A stretch of DNA of 64,000 nucleotides, taken from contig OX393574.1 of NCBI GenBank assembly GCA_947652115.1, forward strand, positions 11,332,336 to 11,396,335, read 5' to 3'. The DNA comes from Blastomussa wellsi (Eukaryota > Cnidaria > Anthozoa > Scleractinia > Plerogyridae). Below the pieces are notes generated by a model. The model saw only the letters and a program-made list of their open reading frames with translations. It made no database searches and was not told the DNA's origin. The position numbers were made by a program, and so were the translations under genes. Each line of letters starts with the position of its first letter. The stretch's first letter is position 1. Below, in pieces: positions 30,027 through 37,581 of the stretch.

Positions 30027-31959
30027 AAAACTTGCCAACATGCATACACATGAATGATAGTCTCCTTCGCAGACGCTGTTTGAGTCGTCCCATAACCGTT
30101 CTGTTGGGAATCGAAACTTGTAACGTTGCGTGACATCTGAATAACGGCTGTTTTGGAAAGTACTGTGTGACTGTTTTAGGCATGACTGTTTCAGGAAAGC
30201 TTTTAAAGGCCATTTCCAGTCCGTACTGCGCAATCTCCGCCTGTAATGTTTATTGAGTCTCACACGATGAAAAGTAAACATACCAAAATGAAAATTATGG
30301 GTAAAAACTTACCTTTTTCTTACTTATTAACATCTGATATCCTTGCAAAACAATAATAAAAAGTAGACGAACCTCGACGATATTCCAAATCGACCCTTCA
30401 GCTTATCGAGAACTCCCAAACGAAACGACCCGTAATGGCGGACTCAAAAACTTCATGTACACAGTTACCGAAGTGTAACGTATCAACGAATTCAAAACAG
30501 AAATGTAAACAAATCCCGAGACTGCGCAGTACGGACTGGAACTGGCCTTTAAACTAACCGTTTACATAGTGCTCTTTGCTGTCTCCTTTCTAAGCAACTT
30601 TTCAAAAGCATTTGACATAAATCAAGGGTTTAGACATGGCTGTAAAACCGTTTGCTACTTTTTTTCGGTTTAATGACTTACTTACTTGCTGCCCTTATTC
30701 CTATTGGCATGCAGGGCAGCTTTTTTAAATGCTGTTTCCTTAACAAAAACCTTTTTACGGGACTGGGTTGTTAGCCCTATGCCCAACCTCCAAACCTGGA
30801 GGGCCAGTGGATCACTTTTGGTCAGGCCTCTACCCTTTGACCTGTCCGACTTGAGTGGCCGTACTAGGAGACAAATCTCCCGTCGGCGTAACTCTCAGGA
30901 TCATTGAGACACACAAGCTCCTCGACCACGACAAGGTTGTGATCCTACATTTGGCTAGAAATGGTGTCGTTATTGCAGATTTGTTGTTTACCCGTATTTA
31001 CCTCCCCCTGCAGCGTATGACGTTATTTTTTGTGTTTTTCTAACCAGGCTGTAGAAAATGGCTTTGCCTCTTTTCATCTTTACGTTTGTGCCGCATTCTT
31101 GAAGCAGTTTTCAAAGGAAATCGTCGAAGAGACAGATTTTCAGGTTAGTCTGATCGGTGCTCGCTGTAACAGTTTTCAAAGCGTCAGCTTGTTTAGAAGA
31201 CGTGGATATCGTCTTTCGGGACAGCCACAAAAAGCGCGGGTTTCCAACGATTGTGTAGCAATCATGGAAATTGAACTTATCATTGCACCGCAAATCGCTC
31301 AGTCCTAGAAGCGGCAGGCACCAAAACAACTGTGAATGCTAAAGAGCCAGAATCAGGCGGGGCGTTTATATGTTGGAGATGTCGTTCCAACGTTGTTTAA
31401 TTGTCACTAGAGTCCATAAATACATGTATGTTCGCTCGTTTATGATATCAACTTCCGCTTGGTCTACGCGCTAAGGTTAGTCGATCTATAAGAATTGAAG
31501 AAAATTCTCGTTCGATTCCACAAATCACAAATCAGAAATCTTCAAAATAAAATTTTGCTAAAAATATCAGAGGTATAAATGGACTATCGTTGAACCATTT
31601 TGGATGACCAAGAAACGACCTGATACATTGAAGAAAATTTCTAGGATGCGCCGTCATGTAGTTTTTAGCTTCTCCTGATTGGTTCCACCTGGGATATTTT
31701 GAACCAATCACAACGGAGCTCGACAAACTGTCGACAGCCATTCGAAAACTGCTCTGTCACTCATCAATGCCTTGGTGTTTTGAGCAATTGCGCGATCCTG
31801 TTTTAACGGAGAAACTTTTTTTTCCAACAGGGGCTGATGCTGTTACTACAAAATCTTCCCACGACCAACTGGGACGATCAACAGATCAGCCTCCTGTTAG
31901 CGGAAGCCTACAGGCTAGAATATATGTTTGCGGACGCACCTAAACATCTACAGCACTGA
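18905..31959 (+). CDS. TBC1D22: TBC1D22-like Rab GTPase-activating protein, complete
   Basis: Thirteen exons give 538 residues (human paralogues are slightly over 500): 18905-19062, 19136-19213, 20334-20611, 21424-21609, 22417-22487, 23342-23470, 23598-23663, 24548-24662, 26540-26646, 27072-27147, 27484-27611, 31048-31143, 31831-31959. Every junction is GT-AG and in phase. The N-terminus holds FWKRNTSKLPGSIKPAHGAQ, the family's start motif; a variable Ser/Pro linker follows (about 79-225); the TBC domain runs from about 240 to 500. The arginine finger is R307 (IDIPRTNP) and the glutamine finger Q342 (SGYVQGIND), both present, so GAP activity is expected. Human TBC1D22A/B are reported Golgi-associated partners of ACBD3. 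AATAAA at 31969-31974. Introns hold LINE, SINE, Penelope and MITE copies. Confidence 0.95.
19136..19213 (+). CDS. TBC1D22: TBC1D22 exon 2
   Basis: Acceptor TTTTTAAACAG; residues 53-78, SIKPAHGAQDLL then Ser/Thr-rich; donor CAAG|GTTAGT. Confidence 0.88.
20334..20611 (+). CDS. TBC1D22: TBC1D22 exon 3
   Basis: Residues 79-171. Contains LSFQEFNSKTSDAWGEDDDD, matching the family's F-x-E-F-x-x-x-TSDAW acidic motif, then a charged linker. Donor CTGA|GTAAGT. Confidence 0.92.
21424..21609 (+). CDS. TBC1D22: TBC1D22 exon 4
   Basis: Residues 172-233: Ser/Pro-rich stretch, then KLEKFGKLLAGPNTDL just before the TBC domain. Donor CTAG|GTAAAC. Confidence 0.92.
   Translation, partial: LGTSISLHLQSLLPIPHPCPLCIYSPLSPLPPSGLSNWNFRIKKYTSLKNLASCWQVLTLI
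22417..22487 (+). CDS. TBC1D22: TBC1D22 exon 5 (TBC start)
   Basis: Residues 234-257, RKLSWSGIPVTVRPTTWQLL: first TBC motif (W-x-G-I-P, R-P-x-x-W). Donor TGT|GTGAGC. Confidence 0.93.
23342..23470 (+). CDS. TBC1D22: TBC1D22 exon 6
   Basis: Residues 258-300, GYLPANIDRRQATLDRKREE ... HDTFRQ, phase 0 at both ends. Confidence 0.95.
23598..23663 (+). CDS. TBC1D22: TBC1D22 exon 7 (arginine finger)
   Basis: Residues 301-322, IHIDIPRTNPLIPLFQQPLV then QE; R307 is the catalytic arginine of the TBC dual-finger mechanism. Confidence 0.95.
24177..24240 (+). repeat. 21-bp minisatellite AAAGAGGTGTCTGTCTT
   Basis: Four adjacent near-copies of AAAGAGGTGTCTGTCTT in TBC1D22 intron 7. Confidence 0.8.
24396..24522 (-). 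mobile_element. CORE-type SINE fragment
   Basis: The - strand reads CCGGCATTATACGTGGGTTG ... GAGTTTGTTG ... CTTGCTCCGAGCGTTTTTCT ... TCTCTGGTTTTC. It is closely related to 56949-57100 on the + strand and to a SINE body common in marine invertebrates. It ends just before TBC1D22 exon 8. Confidence 0.6.
24548..24662 (+). CDS. TBC1D22: TBC1D22 exon 8 (glutamine finger)
   Basis: Residues 323-360, IWAIRHPASGYVQGINDLVT ... Q342 is the glutamine finger. Donor GTAG|GTGAGT. Confidence 0.95.
24921..25044. repeat. Head-to-head pair of tRNA-like SINE heads
   Basis: A - strand copy (24969-24921: AATTGACCTCGCTCCCAATA ... TAGCTCAGTTGGTGC) faces a + strand copy (24996-25044: AAATTGACCTCGTCCGCAAT ... TAGCTCAGTTGGTAGAGC), 26 bp apart. 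Both include an A-box-like TAGCTCAGTTGG. Confidence 0.75.
25001..25125 (+). mobile_element. tRNA-derived SINE, 5' part
   Basis: A box TAGCTCAGTTGG (25027-25038) and B box GGGTTCGAATT (25072-25082), followed by TTTTTTTCAGGCTTCC. The anticodon and T stems do not pair well, so this is a decayed tRNA-derived SINE, not a tRNA gene. Confidence 0.65.
25126..26255 (+). mobile_element. CR1/L2-like LINE, 5'-truncated and decayed
   Basis: The + strand frame from about 25126 contains reverse transcriptase motif GYADDTQIYLSF (25188 on), then SWFIGNRLMINDAKTEFL, LGSWFDAHMRM, HAFVSSHLDYCNALLFGLP and a C-terminal VYKSLYNQSPSYIKDL. An in-frame stop at 25699-25701 and a frameshift near 25962 break it. The 3' UTR ends AGCGCTATACAAATTC plus an (ATTATC)n tail at 26230-26252, typical of this LINE group. 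Located in TBC1D22 intron 8. Confidence 0.88.
26540..26646 (+). CDS. TBC1D22: TBC1D22 exon 9
   Basis: Residues 361-396, ending IEADSFWCMSKLLDGIQ, a highly conserved TBC segment. Confidence 0.95.
27072..27147 (+). CDS. TBC1D22: TBC1D22 exon 10
   Basis: Residues 397-421, DNYTFAQPGIQMKVNALREL then IQRID; donor GATG|GTGAGT. Confidence 0.95.
27484..27611 (+). CDS. TBC1D22: TBC1D22 exon 11
   Basis: Residues 422-464, VEYLQFAFRWMNNLLMREMP ... IRLWDTYL. The following intron contains the Penelope inverted pair and the N gap. Confidence 0.95.
27783..27818 (-). ncRNA. Hammerhead-ribozyme-like motif in Penelope copy
   Basis: On the - strand: CTCCGACGAAGG, stem II hairpin GGTCTAACGCTC, then GAAAC and GTC. 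This matches the layout of Penelope-borne minimal hammerheads (core CUGANGA ... GAAA ... UH) but has C where core U4 is expected. Confidence 0.5.
27912..28799 (-). CDS. Penelope-like element RT end plus GIY-YIG endonuclease
   Basis: An open frame of 295 codons, part of a longer polyprotein continuing upstream to the gap without an ATG requirement. Residues about 100-180 form the linker; about 199-260 form the GIY-YIG nuclease: CITCTLCKKLYIGETGR with Y-x-I-G-E-T, then R and H in RFREHLRD. Two CxxC-like pairs (CARARCKTC, CITCTLC) precede it, as in Penelope elements. The nuclease would nick target DNA for priming. The frame is intact but the copy is truncated, so it is probably inactive as an element. 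Confidence 0.85.
   Translation of the reverse strand: MHYKPTDSHSYLLYSSSHPSHVKNAIPYSQFLRLRRLCSDDSDFSLKSEEMCNFFDKRGYPASVVQAGHHRAQQIDRQSALQTSQRENNDRIPFTLTFHPHNHAVKSIILKNFKLLQNDPDTGRIFSQPPLISFKRDKNIGNFLVRSAFQTSDQPGTFKCARARCKTCPFIHNVDKISGPKRSIKITDHFTCTSANAIYCITCTLCKKLYIGETGRRLGDRFREHLRDVEKDDKNASKPVARNFNLPNHSKQHMAVCGLSLHQGNTESRKTLEQKFIFQIGTLNPHGINERFSFN
28896..28976. repeat. 81-bp direct repeat, left of N gap
   Basis: Looks identical by eye to 29177-29257 on the other side of the gap; see the finding on the gap. Confidence 0.95.
28977..29176. other. Assembly gap, 200 N
   Basis: Exactly 200 N inside Penelope RT coding sequence. The same 81 bp stands on both sides, so the true missing length is probably zero or below. 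Confidence 0.99.
29177..29257. repeat. 81-bp direct repeat, right of N gap
   Basis: Second copy of 28896-28976; RT frame continues through it to 29354. Confidence 0.95.
29355..30025 (+). mobile_element. Penelope-like retroelement 3' end (+ strand copy)
   Basis: Inverted counterpart of 27731-28370. The + frame runs from about 29361 (TSDQPGTFKCARARCKTC) through YIGETGRR to the stop after NERFSFN at about 29796. The hammerhead-like motif lies at 29891-29925 and the terminal sequence TTGACATTATCAACCCAGTT follows, then TATAACAA-type sequence and ACCGACGCAGCACCACAG, which recurs inverted at 62341-62370. It has no ATG-led full protein. Confidence 0.88.
29891..29925 (+). ncRNA. Hammerhead-ribozyme-like motif, + copy
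   Basis: CTCCGACGAAGGGCTAACG then CTCGAAACGTCAG; same core variant (C at U4) as the - copy, with stem II GGGC/GCTC intact. Confidence 0.5.
30207..30548. mobile_element. TTAA-flanked MITE, 342 bp
   Basis: Inverted ends AGGCCATTTCCAGTCCGTAC and the inverse of AGGCCAGTTCCAGTCCGTAC, continuing for about 31 bp, are flanked by TTAA on both sides (30203-30206, 30549-30552). This fits a non-autonomous piggyBac or Kolobok type element in TBC1D22 intron 11. No coding sequence. Confidence 0.82.
31048..31143 (+). CDS. TBC1D22: TBC1D22 exon 12
   Basis: Residues 465-496, ENGFASFHLYVCAAFLKQF ... DFQ, phase 0. Confidence 0.95.
31831..31959 (+). CDS. TBC1D22: TBC1D22 exon 13 (terminal)
   Basis: Residues 497-538, GLMLLLQNLPTTNWDDQQIS ... 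EYMFADAPKHLQH then TGA; matches the family's usual C-terminus. Confidence 0.95.
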   Translation, partial: GLMLLLQNLPTTNWDDQQISLLLAEAYRLEYMFADAPKHLQH

Positions 31960-31968
31960 CATATCTTC

Positions 31969-31974
31969 AATAAA
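31969..31974 (+). terminator. Poly(A) signal of TBC1D22
   Basis: AATAAA 10 bp after the stop codon, a compact 3' end. Confidence 0.6.
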
Positions 31975-32296
31975 TCAGAAACATTTTCCACGCTGTAAAT
32001 ACGGGGTACATATTCAGTTAAGCGCACAGGGAATTCCACCTTTGAGTCATCTGCTTTCGGGAAGTCTGCCTTATGCTGTGTTAGGGGGCAGATGAAAGAT
32101 TTCGACGGAAATTGCAAGAATGTGTTTCGTGGTGTAACCTCCACCCGTCGAGACCTGTGCGTTATTTGGCCAGCGGTTGTGTGGTGCAACTTTCTCCAGG
32201 CCCAAACGCCATTTTGCAGTGGTACATGGGAAATCATTTTACGTGTCATTTGGTAATGACTTCACTTGCTGTCACATTGTTGTCCTGGCCTTTTCA

Positions 32297-32496
32297 AGCG
32301 TGACAACACACCGGCGTATTTCAACGGAACGTACTTAGCTTGTTTCAAGCGCTCGGCTTGTGGACCGTATAACTGTGCGAACAAGAGACGGCAAAACGGG
32401 AGAGATGAATACCGTCTATATGATATCGTTTACATTTCTCGCTGGCGCCATTCCGAGGTTCTTTCTCAAATTGAAAGGCTGAAAAAGGAGCCGTAA
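32297..32496 (+). CDS. Possible coding fragment of unknown gene
   Basis: An open stretch after CCTTTTCAAG encodes NGTYLACFKRSACGPYNCAN ... YRLYDIVYISRWRHSEVLSQ then IERLKKEP and TAA. The amphipathic, charged composition looks protein-like, but I recognise no domain and no partner exon was found. It may be a terminal exon, a pseudogene or a chance ORF. Confidence 0.2.
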
Positions 32497-33744
32497 GGTC
32501 AGTAAATTCCAAAAGCGCATCCACCCCGGGTTTATCCTGGTATCTGTCTTAAGGTTGGCTCCGTATAGTGGGGAAATTGACGCAAAACTTCGCCCGCCGT
32601 GCCTGGCATTTGACCATCGAAGAAACGCTTATAAGCGGTGTTAAGGAAAACGATTTCGTAATCCGCTAAGTACGAATGTTTACGATACTTGAGTCAATCC
32701 ACGATCCCATCTTTTTTTTTGGTTATGGCAATCTATTGGATGTCAAAGATTAATGGGTTTCCAATAAGATATCACCCAAAACCTTTCGCAGATAACGCAT
32801 TAGCAGAGCTAGAAATAGCATTTCAAGCTACACGGAGCAAAAGTGCATGTTTGGCGTTTTCTTCGTTTTGTTGTAATTTATTCTTTTGTCGTAAAAATCC
32901 GAAAAAGGTGATGAGTTTGACGATCTTGAAGCCCTAACCGGTGGGGAATTTGACCATGTCAACTGCCAACATAACAGGACAAAAAGGTCAAATGCCCTGT
33001 GGTTTGCCCGGGCGTGGGGAGGAGCGGGGATTGGCGCTTTTGTAATTAACTGATACATTAAGATAATTTAAATTTTCGTGTCGTTTTTCCTGTGGAAAAT
33101 AGAAGAGAGCTAGAGAATTTCTCGCAAATTACTAGGGATGTTTTCTGGACTAATACTAGAAGAACAGGTTAAGCCAAGGTTTTCGTTTGTGATTGGTTAG
33201 AAGTCGACTCCTTGTAAGGAAGTAGGACTTGTCGCGATCACGTGACACAAGCGTTTCCAAATGTGGATCCTGTCAAACTGAATATGTGTATTTAATTTCT
33301 TCCCTGCAATGAGGCAGTTATATTTTTATAAATGTAAGCTCTTTGTATACCAATACTGTAATGGCATCTTCCGCCTTCTTACAGTATACTGTAGACAAAT
33401 ACCCCTTCTGCCTAACAGCAATTTAAATATTTTTATTTAAGTAGCATTAAATGTGTCATCTTCGTTGTTAGGTTAAATCGATGCAAATGTAAATGTTCAT
33501 CAACATTAAGCAAATGTTGAAAATAAAATTGGAACCTTCTGGGATTTGGAAAATGCGATTATTTCTGTTGCTGCCAAGAGTGCTAACCTTGCTGTTGTGT
33601 GTTTTATACTAGTTTTTACCTCGCGATGGTTTACGCAATAGTGCAATCTCCCACGCCACGTTTCAGTAAGCCGCTGCCTCTTTGGAACCTCCATTTTTAT
33701 TCGCCTGTTGTAAATACTACCCGGTTTTGGTCTTTCTCGCCATT

Positions 33745-34390
33745 ACGTGGATATACTGTTAACTAAAGTTGGATCCACAAAAACATACCAGTTTCTCTCA
33801 TGTACTGTTTTGGTCTTTCTGGTGAAACGCCGTCACTTGTATACGATGTTGCCAAAGTTAGATCCACGAAAGATACCATTTTCTCACTCAAGATGTTCAG
33901 TTTTCGTCTCTGTGTTGAAACGCCATCACGTTGATGCACTGTTGGCAAAGCCAATTTTTGCCTTGACATGAACAAAAAATACCAGTTTCTAACTTAGACG
34001 TACAGTTTTGTTCTTTCTGGTGACACGCCAAGACCTGAATACACTGTTACTAATTTCAGGGTTCGTACGGGTCCTGGAAAACCTGGAAAGTCCTGGAATT
34101 TTATTATGGCATTTTCCAGGGCTGGAAAGTCCTAGAGAAAGATTACAGGTCCTGGAAAGAAATGCGAGGCTTACAGTTGGGATAATTTATATTGGGATCT
34201 TGGAAGAAAAAGGATTTAATGTGAATTTTGGAGTCCTGGAAAATTCAATGTGAGTTCTGGAAAAGTCCTGGAAATGCGTCTGTTAAAAGGGGTACGAACT
34301 CTGTAATGTTAGATGCACAAAAACACTAGTTTCTAAGTCAAGATGTGTAGTTTTGGTCTTTGAAACGCCACCACTTGGATACACTGTTAG
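33745..34390 (+). repeat. Minisatellite, unit about 90 bp, interrupted
   Basis: About five diverged units share TTTTGGTCTTTCTGGTGAAA, CGCC, AC(T)TGGATACACTGTT and GATCCACAAAAA. A MITE at 34057-34303 splits one unit between TACTAAT and GTTAGATGCAC. Confidence 0.8.
34057..34303. mobile_element. MITE with CAGRGTTCGTACC ends
   Basis: CAGGGTTCGTACGGG on the left and the inverse of CAGAGTTCGTACCCC on the right. The interior is made of CCTGGAAAGTCCTGGAATTT-type repeats. CAGRG ends suggest hAT, but no clean 8-bp duplication is seen. Similar CCTGGAAAGTC sequence stands at 6129-6165. Confidence 0.75.
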
Positions 34391-34517
34391 TCCGTAAAAT
34401 ATGACGCCCTAATGTCTGATCGGCGCACGAAAGTGTAATAGGGTAAAGATCACCCAAATTGAAACCCCCAAAGGAAAGCAATATTAGCGTCACTGAAGCG
34501 GTTTTTACCCCTTTTAA

Positions 34518-35226
34518 GGTTACTATGCACCTTCAGGGGTGTTTCGCGTCGAAGCGATGTAGCGCGCGCGGGTTACATCGCAGATATCTAAAACCCTATA
34601 TCAAATTAAAGCTTATAGAGCTGGCTTTTTAAATATCCTATCCATTTTGTAATATTCTGAAATGCCGATTTTTCCGCGAAGTCTGAACGCAAGCGCGTGA
34701 TTCGGCTTCTGACAGCTTCAACTCAAAGCGAATTTAATATTTTGCTTAATTGGTTTGTTTTCCGGTTTTCGGACCCCAAGACCTAAAAAACCGTGTCTGC
34801 GTTTTGTCAAATTCGTTTGCATTAAAAAGTTACAGCGCCTTTTCAAAACAGAGCAAAAATTAATCGAAGTTATCGTACAAAAATGGCTCTCAACAAAAAA
34901 GTTTTGGGAAATTAAAAATACGCAGACACGTTTTTGTTGTTTATATATTAAACTAACTTTTCTCCAAATTTGGCGGCAATTGAACAAATTGCACTTGAGT
35001 TGCAGCTTTTGAAAGTCACCCTATCTAGCGAAAAATTCAACTCGAGAAAATAGCGAAAAGACAAAACCCTCAATTCGTAAACAAACGAAAAATCGCATTT
35101 TCTCCGCCGCTAAAAAAATATTTTTTTGATTTTTTTTTTTTAGATGAAAGATCACGCTTAGACCTATTGATTAGCATAAAAATCCAAATTTCGCGAAAAT
35201 GGCCGGTCCCAAGGTGCATAGTAACC
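34518..35226. mobile_element. TTAA-flanked non-autonomous element, 709 bp
   Basis: Perfect inverted ends GGTTACTATGCACCTT, each flanked by TTAA (34514-34517, 35227-35230). No transposase-like frame inside. Type: piggyBac/Kolobok-like MITE. Confidence 0.85.
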
Positions 35227-35649
35227 TTAAAAGATACTATTTTTTTCTTTTTATTTCGTCACGTGAAACCCACTAAACGACTCATGTTTATTTGGCCAAA
35301 CATGTTGGCATTCTTTCACTGGATACCTTGAGTGAGACAAAAATCTTGTCTTGGGAAGCGGGACGTTGATCATCCTGCCCTTCCAAGTGAAATTATTTCC
35401 TAATTGCACAAGTATACTATTTGATAACCTTTTAATATCATAAGTGACAAATTACGCTCACAATCGTGGTTTTTTGACTTGTTTATTGTATCGAGAAATT
35501 TCGCTCCGAACGTTGAGATGGCAATTTTCTACTTTCACATATGAAATTACAAATTAACGCTGAAATTTCGCGCTAAAATTAATTGTCATCCACGACATAT
35601 TATGAGTAAAACTTAATCCGTCAAAAATGGCCTACATAATTGCATGAAC

Positions 35650-36010
35650 ACTCGATCCCTCACTCAGGCTCTTAGCCCAGAGTTCAGCATAGGCCCTTGA
35701 TGGCTTGAGTTCTCCATCTGCTCATGTCTTGGGCCATGCCAACCTTCCAGTTGTGGTCCAGGTGCCGGTCCAAGTGTGATGCCAACTCCTCATTTCAGCC
35801 TCCACACCCCGCGCCTCCAAGAGTTCATTGGAACAACCATCGGGTCTCTTCCTCTTACACTGGGGGTTCCATCGCAGTGCCTACGGGATGATGTGGTTTA
35901 CCACTTTCCTCAAGTATGGCCAAACATCAACCTCGTTCCCAGGGTCTCTCTCTTCCCGTCCCCTGGCGGGAATTGGCTTGGCCAAACATTAGCACATTTG
36001 AAAGACCTGT
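35650..36010. repeat. Unclassified repeat-like spacer
   Basis: GC-richer than its surroundings, with CCTCGTTCCCAGGGTCTCTC at 35937 followed by GGCGGGAATTGGC. Probably a decayed transposon fragment; no frame recognised. Confidence 0.35.
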
Positions 36011-36129
36011 GAAGACTGGATTGGACATTTGGACGTTACCGGGCTGGCCACGATGACTGATCGGACTGGAAATGTAATGCGAGGGTCAAATTGCCAAATC
36101 AAACAAAGACTTGATCTCTAAAACAAACT

Positions 36130-36202
36130 ATATAATTTTGTTTTATCAACTGGGTTGATAATGTGAATTGGCCACCATAAAGAGATTCGAGAGCTGACGT
36201 TT
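36130..36202 (-). repeat. Solo Penelope terminal fragment
   Basis: TTTTATCAACTGGGTTGATA ... TGAATTGGCCACCATAAAGA ... GAGAGCTGACGTTT: the same terminal segment as at 27731 and 62375, without the nuclease region. Confidence 0.8.
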
Positions 36203-36264
36203 AAACAGGAAAGGATGGAAACTTGCGTTTTATATATTTCACTTGATTAAAATAGCGAAAGAAA

Positions 36265-36434
36265 CAATCTCGTTCCCATAGCCCGCTTTTCTTTTGGTCA
36301 GCACTAAAAAATAAAGAAAAGCGGGCTCTGGGGACGAGATTGCGAAAGAAAGGGAAACAATCTTGTTACCAGAGTCAACCGACTCCTCGGTCACCGCTGA
36401 CCGAGGAGCCCGTTGACTCTGGGAACGAGATTGA
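36265..36434. repeat. Two adjacent foldback hairpins
   Basis: CAATCTCGTTCCCATAGCCC (36269 on) pairs with GGGCTCTGGGGACGAGATTG (to 36342). CAATCTTGTTACCAGAGTCA ... CGACTCCTCGGTCA pairs with TGACCGAGGAGCC ... GACTCTGGGAACGAGATTG (36358-36433). Both share the end CTCGTTCCCAGAG, also seen at 35938-35951, so one MITE family. Confidence 0.75.
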
Positions 36435-37581
36435 AAAGGAAACAAACAAAGGAAAAATAAACACTGTGAAGTGACAGGCATGGCACGTACGAAACGTGAT
36501 GTCAGACTTGGGACGATGAAAAAATAAACCGCATTCAGCCCTCTTGAAACGAAGTGAACAATTTCTTTTAACAAGGTGAGTCAAGTGTCTGTGGAAACGG
36601 AGATGAAACAAAACTAACAAATCCATTCACCACGAAAATGTGCGTAAACAAGGCTAAAATACTTCACATTTAAATTTTTTCTTGTGCGATGAGGTCTGAT
36701 CTCAACTCAAGACTTGAGGTCATGCTTGACGGAGAACATGCATGCTCCGCTACGTTGCTTTCGTGACAATTTGTCAGGTTATCTCCGGTTTATTTTCCCA
36801 GCCGCCTACGATACCCACCCTCGCCATAGAGTTACGTTCTCAGAAGGAATACAAAATACACGTCTCCAAACAATCCAGACATGCAAAAAGACCATCGCTG
36901 AAGATGAAAATGCCTACGGCTTTTTTGACGATGATTTCGTTGGCAGCTGACGTTTAAATAGCAACTGATTTGATTTACCGTCAATTATATCCAATTATCT
37001 GCTTCGAGCGTCACCAATTTTGCATATATCACAAAATACGCAAATTTGCTACTTCCGTTAACAAATTTTCGCGGAGATACATGCGCCATGTTTATTTTAG
37101 CAGAGTGACCTTGTTTAAGGTAAAGTTCTAAGCTATTAATCAACGTTATAAGATTTTCATAATCACTGCTAGCTGTTTACTCTATAAATGAGAATGTCAA
37201 AAATTCCGTCCCATTGTGCGGTCGAGTGGGTTCACACAAGATCTTATCTCAACCTGCATTTATCACAGTTCGATCCACGCATCCATCAAATGTTTCCTGC
37301 AGATATCGCAGCGGTGTCTGGGTTAAATCTATTTCCTTCAGATTTGGTTCCAAACAGCAAATCGGGAAGCTTCAGGCCACTTCATCTGGATTTTGGTAAC
37401 CGTTATCCCTCACAAACCCGGCTTCAGGCGTAGCATTAATTCTTGACGACAAATCCTGTCACACCTTGGCCGACACTGAGCTGATACGTATACGTTTTAA
37501 GATAAACAGAACCTCATAACGTTTTGCTTGGTCAAAGAGCCGTAATCTGCTAGCTTTTGTCATTGTGTTGTTCCACTGAAG

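Noticed and set aside
36742..36957. Small peptide with a signal-like start (MLRYVAFVTICQVISG)
   Set aside because: An overlapping ORF in another frame is equally good and no splice or motif evidence supports it.
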